In this document: positions 1-7,115 of the stretch, one piece after another
Layout of the letters: every line of letters starts with the position of its first letter
Position numbering within the stretch: position 1 is the stretch's first letter
NCBI GenBank assembly: GCA_003537645.1
Contig: DPRM01000053.1
Location: 1-10,854 of the forward strand
From: Prolixibacteraceae bacterium
GTDB lineage: Bacteria > Bacteroidota > Bacteroidia > Bacteroidales > Prolixibacteraceae
Length of the DNA: 10,854 nucleotides
Direction of reading: 5' to 3'
Program-made: the position numbers and the translations under genes
Notes under the pieces: model-generated
The model's input: only the letters and a program-made list of their open reading frames with translations
Told to the model about the DNA's origin: nothing
The model's database searches: none

Positions 1-1806
1 GAGACGCTTAGCAGCCAAATTAGCCTGATAAAAAAAGCGATAGAGGTGATACCTGTAGAAATACCCGTTCATTTTACCGACATTCCGGCCGAATACAATC
101 TTTACTGGAAAATCAGAAAAGGGCTGTTCCCATCGGTTGGAGCGGTACGAAAAACAGGAACAACCGTGATCATCGAAGATGTGGCTTTTCCGCTTCACCG
201 ACTGGCAGAAGCAACGCTCGACCTGCAATTGCTGTTCAAAAAATACAAATACAATGAAGCGGTTATTTTCGGACATGCCCTCGACGGAAATCTACACTTT
301 GTATTTACCCAGGATTTTTCCACTTCCGAAGAAATCGAACGTTACGAAATATTCATGCAGGACGTGGTCAATCTGGTTGTTAAGAAATACGACGGATCGC
401 TGAAAGCCGAGCATGGAACCGGCCGGAACATGGCACCGTTCGTCGAACTGGAATGGGGTGCGGAGGCTTTTGAACTGATGAAGCAGATCAAAAGGATTTT
501 TGATCCTGAAAACCTTCTAAATCCTGGTGTGATCCTGAACAATAATGCGAAAGCGCACCTTAAAAATCTGAAGCCGCTACCTCCTGCAAACGAAAAAGTG
601 GACAAATGTATTGAATGCGGCTTCTGTGAACCCTCCTGTGTTTCGGCAGAATTGACACTTTCGCCACGTCAGCGGATTGCGGTTTACCGCGAGATAAGCC
701 GGTTAAAAGTTTCAGGAGAAGAACCGCACACTGCCGCCGCGCTGGTCAACCAGTTTAGTTATGCAGGCGACGAAACCTGCGCCACCGATGGTTTGTGCGC
801 CATCAGTTGCCCTGTAAAAATCGACACCGGCAAGCTGGTGAAGGAATTGCGTTTCCAGAATATCTCCGCAAGACAGGCCAAAACAGCGATGTGGATCGCC
901 AGTCATTTAGAACTGGTAACCTCTTCGGCGCGGAATGCCTTGTCGCTGGTCAACTTTTTTCACACGATACTTGGCACCCGACTGATGAAAAACATTTCAG
1001 GAGGGATGAGAAAACTTTCGGGCAACCGGATTCCGCTGTGGACCGCTCCAATGCCATCAGGTGCAAAAAAAATAATGGTTAATCCTGAAATTTCCGACAA
1101 TCCGAAGAAGGTGGTGTATTTTCCTTCGTGCATCAACCGGTCGATGGGAATTTCAAAAGGATACGATTCGGAAGTTCAACTGACAGACAAAATGCAGCAA
1201 CTCATCAGAAAAGCCGGATTTGACGTTATTTTTCCGGAGGGAATGAACGAATTGTGCTGTGGAATGGCCTTTTCGAGCAAAGGTTTTAAGGATGCAGGCC
1301 TGAAAAAATCGAAAGAACTGGAAGATGCGCTTTGGATTGCCAGCAAACAAGGCTCCTACCCGATTGTGTGCGATATGAGCCCGTGCCTTTATACGATGAA
1401 AGAAAACATGGAACCACGCATAAAACTCTACGAACCAGTCGGATTGATTATGGAATACCTGCTTCCAAATCTTGAAATTACGCCTCTGGATGAAGCGATT
1501 ACAGTATTTCCGGTGTGCAGTATGAAAAAAATGGGATTGGAGGATCAACTTATTCAATTGGCAGAAATGTGTGCGAGCAAAGTGGTGGTTCCGGAAACCA
1601 ATTGCTGCGGCTTTGCTGGCGACCGTGGCTTTTCTTATCCTGAACTGAATGCCCACGGCCTTCGTGATTTAAAGAATCAATTGCCGGGTTCGATAAAAAA
1701 AGGCTATTCAACCAGTCGTACATGCGAAATCGGGCTGACCGAAAACAGCGGAATAACGCACCAGTCAATCGTTTATCTGGTGGATAAGGTAAGCAAATCC
1801 AAATAG
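1..1806 (+). CDS. FAD-binding and 4Fe-4S D-lactate dehydrogenase-type oxidoreductase, C-terminal part (5' truncated by window edge)
   Basis: The reading frame is open from base 1, so the GTG at 46 is internal and the true start lies outside the window. About 601 residues are visible; from memory the full-length Dld-II type fusions are roughly 930-970. In order: the C-terminal part of a GlcD/Dld-type FAD-linked oxidase, with GHALDGNLHF (histidines at 274 and 295), EHGTGRN (His at 412) and DPENLLNPG; a ferredoxin-like region with CIECGFCEPSC at 607-639 and CATDGLCAISCP at 778-813; and two CCG (heterodisulfide reductase/GlpC-like) domains with CCGMAF at 1255 and CCGFAGDRGF at 1603. Family knowledge says such fusions oxidise D-lactate or related 2-hydroxyacids and pass electrons through the clusters to the membrane quinone pool. 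D-2-hydroxyglutarate or glycolate remain possible substrates. The second cluster motif has Asp where a Cys is usual. No terminator is evident between it and 1933. Confidence 0.9.
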   Translation, partial: ETLSSQISLIKKAIEVIPVEIPVHFTDIPAEYNLYWKIRKGLFPSVGAVRKTGTTVIIEDVAFPLHRLAEATLDLQLLFKKYKYNEAVIFGHALDGNLHFVFTQDFSTSEEIERYEIFMQDVVNLVVKKYDGSLKAEHGTGRNMAPFVELEWGAEAFELMKQIKRIFDPENLLNPGVILNNNAKAHLKNLKPLPPANEKVDKCIECGFCEPSCVSAELTLSPRQRIAVYREISRLKVSGEEPHTAAALVNQFSYAGDETCATDGLCAISCPVKIDTGKLVKELRFQNISARQAKTAMWIASHLELVTSSARNALSLVNFFHTILGTRLMKNISGGMRKLSGNRIPLWTAPMPSGAKKIMVNPEISDNPKKVVYFPSCINRSMGISKGYDSEVQLTDKMQQLIRKAGFDVIFPEGMNELCCGMAFSSKGFKDAGLKKSKELEDALWIASKQGSYPIVCDMSPCLYTMKENMEPRIKLYEPVGLIMEYLLPNLEITPLDEAITVFPVCSMKKMGLEDQLIQLAEMCASKVVVPETNCCGFAGDRGFSYPELNAHGLRDLKNQLPGSIKKGYSTSRTCEIGLTENSGITHQSIVYLVDKVSKSK

Positions 1807-1874
1807 ATTCAGTACAAGTACAATTTGTCATTCAGATTATTCAAATAAGAAGAGCGGTGTTTAGTTGGTTTAGT

Positions 1875-1882
1875 TATTTTTG
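1875..1882 (+). promoter_or_regulatory. Possible Bacteroidota -7 box (TATTTTTG)
   Basis: This matches the TAnnTTTG consensus of the primary Bacteroidota sigma factor and lies 50 bases before the ATG at 1933. I found no TTTG-type -33 box at the expected distance (about 20 bases upstream), so the call rests on one element in AT-rich DNA and may be chance. Confidence 0.3.
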
Positions 1883-1932
1883 GGTTGAATTTTAATGAAA
1901 TATCATAAACCATTTTAAACCTTTCAAAAAAA

Positions 1933-2802
1933 ATGACAAACAGAAGAGATTTTCTTAAAACCAGTTCTTTATTGGTTGCCGGAAGTTTGGTAGGGACCAG
2001 CATTCTTCAGGCTTCCGTACTTCAGGCCAAAGGAAAGAAAAACATTGGATTACAGCTATATTCATTGCGCGATGCCATGAAAGCTGATGCATTGGGAACC
2101 ATGAAACTGGTTTCGGATATTGGATTTACGACGCTGGAAACTGCTAATTATGCTGATGGAAAGATATATGGTATGACTCCTTCAGAATTTAAAAAAGTGG
2201 TAAAAGGTCTTGGCATGAAAATGACCAGTGCCCATTTGGGTGGCCCTAATTACACCAAAGATAAGCACACTGAAGCGATGGATTGGTGGAAAAAAGCACT
2301 TGAAGATCATGTTGAAGCCGGTTGTAAATTCATTGTAAAACCCAGTATGCCAATTCCAAAAACACTGGAAGAATTAAAAATGTGGTGCGATTTCTATAAC
2401 GCTATTGGTGAAATTACTTCCAAAGCCAAAGTTCAGTTCGGATTTCACAACCACGCACGCGAATTCGAAAAAATTGAAGGTGAAATCATGTACGATTACA
2501 TGATCAACCATACAGATCCGAAAAAAGTATTCTTCGAAATGGATGTGTATTGGGTAATGCGTGGTGGTTTTAAGGCAGTTGATTACATGGAAAAATATCC
2601 GGATCGCTTTCCGGTATTGCACATTAAAGATGAAAAAGAAATTGGCGAAAGCGGACAGTTGGATTTCAAACCGATTTATGAAACAGCCTATAAAAACGGA
2701 CTGAAAGATTCATTCGTTGAAGTTGAAAGATACAATTTTGAACCGATTGTCAGTGTCCAGAAAAGTTATGACTTTTTAAAAGCAGCGACATACGTGAAAT
2801 AA
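1933..2802 (+). CDS. Tat-signal TIM-barrel protein, sugar phosphate isomerase/epimerase family (AP endonuclease 2-like, PF01261)
   Basis: This 289-residue protein starts with a twin-arginine signal: NRRDFLK at residues 3-9, then a hydrophobic stretch at about 11-30. It is therefore probably exported folded to the periplasm or cell surface. The mature part is a xylose-isomerase-like TIM barrel. Recognisable pieces are IGLQLYSLRD (38-47), a histidine in SAHLGG (101), GFHNHAREFE (170-179), FEMDVYW (201-207), HIKD (230-233) and VEVE (262-265); the Glu, Asp and His residues there are the likely divalent-metal site. Relatives in Bacteroidota include 3-keto-glycoside lyases and many uncharacterised proteins, so the substrate cannot be named. 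A phosphorylated sugar is unlikely outside the cytoplasm. The ATG follows a run of eight A, with no Shine-Dalgarno sequence, as is normal for this phylum. It appears to be transcribed alone and ends at a strong hairpin. Confidence 0.88.
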   Translation: MTNRRDFLKTSSLLVAGSLVGTSILQASVLQAKGKKNIGLQLYSLRDAMKADALGTMKLVSDIGFTTLETANYADGKIYGMTPSEFKKVVKGLGMKMTSAHLGGPNYTKDKHTEAMDWWKKALEDHVEAGCKFIVKPSMPIPKTLEELKMWCDFYNAIGEITSKAKVQFGFHNHAREFEKIEGEIMYDYMINHTDPKKVFFEMDVYWVMRGGFKAVDYMEKYPDRFPVLHIKDEKEIGESGQLDFKPIYETAYKNGLKDSFVEVERYNFEPIVSVQKSYDFLKAATYVK

Positions 2803-2823
2803 AAACGTAAAAAGTGACAAATT

Positions 2824-2869
2824 AAAAAGCTGGCAATCGGGATTTTAATCCAGCTGCCAGCTTTTTTTT
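2824..2869. terminator. Strong rho-independent terminator, probably bidirectional
   Basis: A perfect 12-base-pair stem (2824-2835 with 2855-2866) carries the core AGCTGGCA/TGCCAGCT. The loop can form a further short stem (GGATT at 2840 with AATCC at 2847). On the plus strand it ends in an eight-T run. On the minus strand the A run at 2824-2828 becomes a T run. It sits between the converging genes ending at 2802 and 2945, so it probably stops both transcripts. Confidence 0.9.
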
Positions 2870-2904
2870 ATACTTTTTTATGGATATCTGTATTATTACC
2901 AGAT

Positions 2905-2941
2905 GTCATAAAAGTCATTCAATAGTCATTTGGTGGTCATT
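2905..2941. repeat. Four phased GTCAT(T/A) direct repeats
   Basis: GTCATA at 2905, then GTCATT at 2914, 2925 and 2936, start 9, 11 and 11 bases apart, so they lie nearly on one face of the helix. Read on the minus strand they are AATGAC-type units just after the stop codon of the MATE gene and before the terminator. They could be a small intergenic repeat, a protein binding array, or chance in AT-rich DNA. A single further GTCATT occurs at 1827. Confidence 0.55.
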
Positions 2942-2944
2942 AAA

Positions 2945-4297
2945 TTAACCTCGATTCGACTTCCCAAATTTCTGCAACTGATTTTTCAACCTGAAGCCGA
3001 ATAATACTGCTGCAGTTGAAAGTCCGAATACAAATCCGATCCAAACGCCGGAATACCCAAAATTAAATACAAATGCCAGCAGATAACTGATGGGTAAACT
3101 AACTACGATATATGAGAAAAAGGCCATAAACATTGGAATTCTGACATCAGCCATCCCGCGCAATGCGCCCAACAATACAACCTGAACGCCATCGAATATC
3201 TGGAAAAAAGCGCCAACAATCAACAATCCGGCTGCAAACCTTATTACTTCCGGATCGCTTGTAAATAGCAGCGGAAGCTGATTGCGCAATACAACAAAGA
3301 GAATTCCCATGAGCGACATAAATGCGATTACAATGTGCAGCGATGCAAAAATTGCATGCTTTAATTCATTGCGGTCGCGATCGCCAAATGCATGGCTCAC
3401 TCTAATGGTTGTTCCTGAAGCCAGACCAAACGAAATCAGATAAGTCATACCAGCCATCCCAATTGCAACCTGATGACCGGCCAGCGCTTCTTTCGAAATC
3501 CATCCAAGCATAATTGCCCCCATGCTGAAAGCCAGAATTTCGATGATCATTTGCATTCCAATGGACAATCCAATCGATAACATTCGCTTAATTTTATCGA
3601 TTTCAAACCGCGCTTTTTTTGCCGACTCAAAATATACCTTGAAAGATGGTTTCTTCAGGATAATCAGGAGAAAAATTAAAGGCATGATTATTCGAGCAAT
3701 TAAAGTGGCATAACCGGCGCCATTCAGTCCAAGAGCCGGAAACCCCAACTTCCCGAATATCAGGATATAATTCAAGCCTATATTTACAGTGTTGGCAATA
3801 ATGGTGATGATCATTGCGATTTTTGTGTTGCCGACCCCTTCGAAAAACTGCTTGATGGAAAAGAAAAGCAACATGGGCAAAAGAGAGGCAACCTGAATCA
3901 GGTAATAAGGAATTGCGGCCCGCACAACCTCTTCGCTCTGCCCCATTCGTCCCATAAAGAAAACGACCGATGACATGATCAGACAAAGTAAAATTGCTGC
4001 AATAAAATGAACAAGAATGCCGTTTTTGAGCCATCCTCCTACTCCACCCGGTTTTTTCGGGTTGAATGATTGCCCCACCAAAGGAGTAATACCCAAAGTA
4101 ATACCCAGGCCGAAAAGCATTCCAATATGAAAAACATTGATAGCAAACGATGCGGCAGCAAGTTCGGTAGTCCCTACATGGCCAACCATCATATTATCAG
4201 CCAGATTAACAGTAACCTGCCCAATCTGTGCTAAAATAACGGGAACGGCAAGTGTTAGATTCTTTCGGTAAACAGGTAAATAATCAGAAATAGTCAC
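2945..4297 (-). CDS. MATE family efflux transporter (NorM type)
   Basis: This 450-residue inner-membrane protein has about twelve hydrophobic segments in two related halves. The halves begin near residue 13 (LTLAVPVILAQIGQ) and near 240 (LSIGLSIGMQMIIE). Asp34 (NLADNMMVG), Glu253 (MIIEILAF) and Asp369 (FDGVQ) line up, with a constant offset of two, with Asp36, Glu255 and Asp371 of Vibrio cholerae NorM as I remember them. These are the residues tied to cation coupling, so a Na+ or H+ driven drug or metabolite antiporter is well supported; the cargo is unknown. The start is GTG: an in-frame TAA lies only four codons upstream (TAA GAA CTT GCT GTT GTG), and the residues after GTG fit the usual MATE N-terminus. 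It lies 37 bases downstream of the DUF5916 gene with no terminator between, so the two probably share a transcript. Confidence 0.95.
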   Translation of the reverse strand: MTISDYLPVYRKNLTLAVPVILAQIGQVTVNLADNMMVGHVGTTELAAASFAINVFHIGMLFGLGITLGITPLVGQSFNPKKPGGVGGWLKNGILVHFIAAILLCLIMSSVVFFMGRMGQSEEVVRAAIPYYLIQVASLLPMLLFFSIKQFFEGVGNTKIAMIITIIANTVNIGLNYILIFGKLGFPALGLNGAGYATLIARIIMPLIFLLIILKKPSFKVYFESAKKARFEIDKIKRMLSIGLSIGMQMIIEILAFSMGAIMLGWISKEALAGHQVAIGMAGMTYLISFGLASGTTIRVSHAFGDRDRNELKHAIFASLHIVIAFMSLMGILFVVLRNQLPLLFTSDPEVIRFAAGLLIVGAFFQIFDGVQVVLLGALRGMADVRIPMFMAFFSYIVVSLPISYLLAFVFNFGYSGVWIGFVFGLSTAAVLFGFRLKNQLQKFGKSNRG

Positions 4298-4334
4298 AAC
4301 AGCAAGTTCTTAATTTCAGGCAAAAGAACGCAAT

Positions 4335-6938
4335 TTATAACGAAAACCAATAGCTGAATTTGACCATAAACACATTTTGCGACTGTACATTCCAGATGTT
4401 TCCGAAACTTTTCAGAATCGACTGATTGAACTGATCTGAGTATTCAGAACGTGTATTGGTCCAAACCAGATACAAAGTTGATCCGGGTCTGAATTCCCAT
4501 CTTCCAACCATATTTGAGCTGAATTCATGGTAGTTAAAATCAGGATTTTTAATCCGGGATACCGGTACTCCATTCTTCGCCAATTGATAATAATTGTCAG
4601 GTTGAAGTGTACTTTGCAAATTGTTATATCGTAAATTCAACGCTTTATTATCAGCATCAGCCACTTCCCTGAAATTTTCAAATTTACCATTCGAAGCATA
4701 AGGGTTTCCGTAGTACTGAAGCGAAATTTCAGGCGAAATGAAGTATTCGAACCTAAGTGTCGATGAAATCGTATTGCGGTCGATGGTTCCCACAATGTAT
4801 TTTGTATTTCGAATGTATTCGTGATGATCAGTTGTATTATCAAAAATAGTTCTGGAAGTAATGCTGAACCGATCGCTCAATTGCCACCGTACCAATGCAG
4901 TAAAATAAGTGGTTTTTGAAATATCGTCGGAAAAGAATTTAAACCGGGGACCAAAACCTACAAATAAATCTTTCACCTGATTCGATTGAATAAACAACTC
5001 GTAATCCTGCAAACAATTATCTTTAAACAATTTAGGCCCGCCACGAAGCTCACGGGTATCAAAAAAGTTGAGATTTGCTTTTAGGTTCAGGTGCACGCTC
5101 CATAAATTTTTGAACTGCGTATAACCATGTAGTTTAAAGCGGTCGAGTGTTGTTTCACCACCAAAGTTCCAATCGTGTTCTTGCTCGGCTTCAACATAAT
5201 AACTCCTGATGATTCCTTTTGGCTGACTGACTTTGTATGTTACGTTTACCATTTCTTTGATCACATCGGCCTGGTACAAATAACCAACATCGTTTAAATC
5301 GACACCCGGCGAACGCCAGTTTAAAGTTCCGACTACCCGAAGTTTTCCACTGCGTTTTCCTCCCTGAAGTGAACCACCCCAGCCAGACATGCTGGTTCTT
5401 TCCGAATCGTATTCAATATGGCCGGCATCTGTACGTTGATAATAATGTACCGGCGAAGTTTGTAAAACTTTAATTGCAGTAGTGTCTCCGTTTATGTTAC
5501 TGAAAAAACCTTTGAAATCGACAAAGTATTTTTTATTCTTCCAATTATGCTGAAAATCAATCCCTCCGGACAATGCAGAGTTGGATAATTTCTGTAAATG
5601 TGTGTCATGAATATCGCGTAGAGTTGAAGTTAACATTCCCCCTAAAATGGTATTTCCTTTATCAAAATCCTGTTTTATCCGGCCAACCATAAAACTTGTG
5701 AACGGTTCAACAGTTACTTTCGAATTTGAACCATTGCCATAAATGGTCGCATTTTCTTTTGCGGTTAAACTCTGAACTACACCGACCGAAAGCCCGTCCT
5801 TTGTTTTCCCAGTTAATTTCAAAGCACTGATAATAGGAACATTATCAGAAATAGAAATGGTTTGATTGTCGTTTAAATCAGGAAAATAACTTGGTGCATG
5901 ACCAATTCTTCGACTATAAAAAAGCATGTCGTCGTCAATCGAAAAATCAAGAATGGTATTTCCTTCCAGAAAGAATGGGCGTTTTTCCTCGTTAAAAACT
6001 TCATAAGAAGTAAGATTCAGCACTGCCGGATCCGACTCAACCTGCCCAAAATCCGGGTTTATAGCATAATCGAGTGTAAAGCCTGAATTCAGGCCAACTT
6101 TCCCATTCAGTCCAACTCCATAAGTTGTTTTATTTTCATAATCGGTATTTGGACTGAACCGGGTATTTACATATGGTAAGAACTCGTAGTTTGTTTTTGG
6201 TTTAATTCCTTCAATTCCACGCAGTTCTCCAAATAAATATACCATCGCAGGGGCATCAATCGGTATTAGTTTCCATTGGCTTTCTTCATTATACCGGTCA
6301 ATCCATCTCCATATATGAATTCCCCACACCTGTTGGTCGCCCGGAGCGAAACGCAACTGGCTGAAAGGAATCTGAATTTCAGAAGTCCAGATCGAATCAT
6401 TAACCTGTGCTTTTCCATCCCATACAGCATCCCAGTTAAAATCCCAGTTATATGCACCAAGATGCACTAAATCAATCTTTTGTCCAGCAGCTGAAACATT
6501 AAATTCATAAGCAGTTTGCTTGTCATTATACGAATCAATTGCAATACCGGCAATGTCACCGGCCATTTCGTCCCTTCGGCTTAAAATGGGTCTGATATTA
6601 CCCGGTCCTTTATCAAAACATTTGAACCCTACGTACAAATTATTGTCGTCGTACAAAAGTTTTATTTCTGTTTGCTGCGATGGTTTCTTTCCCTGATTGG
6701 GTATTTGCTGAGTAAATCCTCCCGACCAAATGCCCGATTCCCAGCAAGATTCGTTCAGTTTTCCATCAATTTTCGGGCGTTTTTCAATACGGGTAGCATA
6801 ATAAACACGATTTTCTCCTGCAAGACGATTTACTGCAGTATCAGTTGAAAGATTATATTTGTCGGAATTCTGTGCAAGCAGATTTGATGCACTTAATAAT
6901 AATATTATAATAGCGTAAACATCAGAACGAAAATGCAT
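4335..6938 (-). CDS. Outer-membrane CBM9-like / DUF5916 beta-barrel protein
   Basis: This protein of 867 residues begins with a Sec signal peptide (hydrophobic 7-22, likely cut at LLA/Q, residues 22-23). Residues about 45-240 form a CBM9-like/DOMON-type beta-sandwich, with KIDGKLNESCWE near 56, LYVGFKCFD near 101 and WTSEIQIPFSQLRF near 184. From about 245 to the end is a DUF5916 region. Its hallmark is NPDFGQVESDP followed by NEEKRPFFLEG, then many alternating aromatic and polar strands that fit an outer-membrane beta-barrel. The protein ends in FSYWFSL; the last residue is Leu rather than the Phe or Tyr typical of barrels. These proteins are common in Bacteroidota and I know of no established function; sugar binding is only suggested by the CBM9-like fold. 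A MATE exporter follows. The A-rich leader before the ATG lacks a Shine-Dalgarno sequence. Confidence 0.88.
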   Translation of the reverse strand: MHFRSDVYAIIILLLSASNLLAQNSDKYNLSTDTAVNRLAGENRVYYATRIEKRPKIDGKLNESCWESGIWSGGFTQQIPNQGKKPSQQTEIKLLYDDNNLYVGFKCFDKGPGNIRPILSRRDEMAGDIAGIAIDSYNDKQTAYEFNVSAAGQKIDLVHLGAYNWDFNWDAVWDGKAQVNDSIWTSEIQIPFSQLRFAPGDQQVWGIHIWRWIDRYNEESQWKLIPIDAPAMVYLFGELRGIEGIKPKTNYEFLPYVNTRFSPNTDYENKTTYGVGLNGKVGLNSGFTLDYAINPDFGQVESDPAVLNLTSYEVFNEEKRPFFLEGNTILDFSIDDDMLFYSRRIGHAPSYFPDLNDNQTISISDNVPIISALKLTGKTKDGLSVGVVQSLTAKENATIYGNGSNSKVTVEPFTSFMVGRIKQDFDKGNTILGGMLTSTLRDIHDTHLQKLSNSALSGGIDFQHNWKNKKYFVDFKGFFSNINGDTTAIKVLQTSPVHYYQRTDAGHIEYDSERTSMSGWGGSLQGGKRSGKLRVVGTLNWRSPGVDLNDVGYLYQADVIKEMVNVTYKVSQPKGIIRSYYVEAEQEHDWNFGGETTLDRFKLHGYTQFKNLWSVHLNLKANLNFFDTRELRGGPKLFKDNCLQDYELFIQSNQVKDLFVGFGPRFKFFSDDISKTTYFTALVRWQLSDRFSITSRTIFDNTTDHHEYIRNTKYIVGTIDRNTISSTLRFEYFISPEISLQYYGNPYASNGKFENFREVADADNKALNLRYNNLQSTLQPDNYYQLAKNGVPVSRIKNPDFNYHEFSSNMVGRWEFRPGSTLYLVWTNTRSEYSDQFNQSILKSFGNIWNVQSQNVFMVKFSYWFSL

Positions 6939-6958
6939 ATTATTTAATTTAAGAGAAG

Positions 6959-6966
6959 CAAATATA
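6959..6966 (-). promoter_or_regulatory. Possible Bacteroidota -7 box for the DUF5916/MATE unit
   Basis: On the minus strand this reads TATATTTG, a full match to TAnnTTTG, ending 20 bases before the ATG at 6938. A TTG lies upstream on the same strand, but only about 12 bases away, short of the usual 19-21 base spacing, so the -33 element is weak or absent. Confidence 0.4.
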
Positions 6967-7090
6967 TAGAAATCATTTCAATTTGATATGTTAATTGAAA
7001 AACTTTTAATAAAATAAGAATCAATTTAGCAAACATTTAAGCTGTTTTTGGGTTTTTAATCCGTGCAAAAAAATTATTGGTTACAAATTA

Positions 7091-7102
7091 ATCCTTAAGG
7101 AT
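7091..7102. promoter_or_regulatory. 12-base perfect palindrome upstream of the carboxylase operon
   Basis: ATCCTTAAGGAT is identical to its reverse complement and lies 13 bases before the ATG at 7116, in the 177-base gap between divergent genes. It could be an operator half-site pair. Alternatively, its right half (AAGGA, 7097-7101) could act as a distant, weak Shine-Dalgarno sequence. I could not identify a convincing -7/-33 promoter for the operon in this gap. Confidence 0.35.
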
Positions 7103-7115
7103 AACTAAATATAAC

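Noticed and set aside
46..48. GTG at 46 as the start of the D-lactate dehydrogenase-type gene
   Set aside because: The same frame is open back to base 1 without a stop and reads as plausible protein, and the family needs several hundred more residues upstream.
1807..1932. Terminator after the D-lactate dehydrogenase-type gene
   Set aside because: The repeated GTAC near 1811-1820 cannot form a useful stem, and no GC-rich hairpin followed by T is present.
7041..7080. Promoter for the carboxylase operon using TTTTTG and TATTGG
   Set aside because: The second element does not match TAnnTTTG and the spacing is about 24 bases, outside the usual range.
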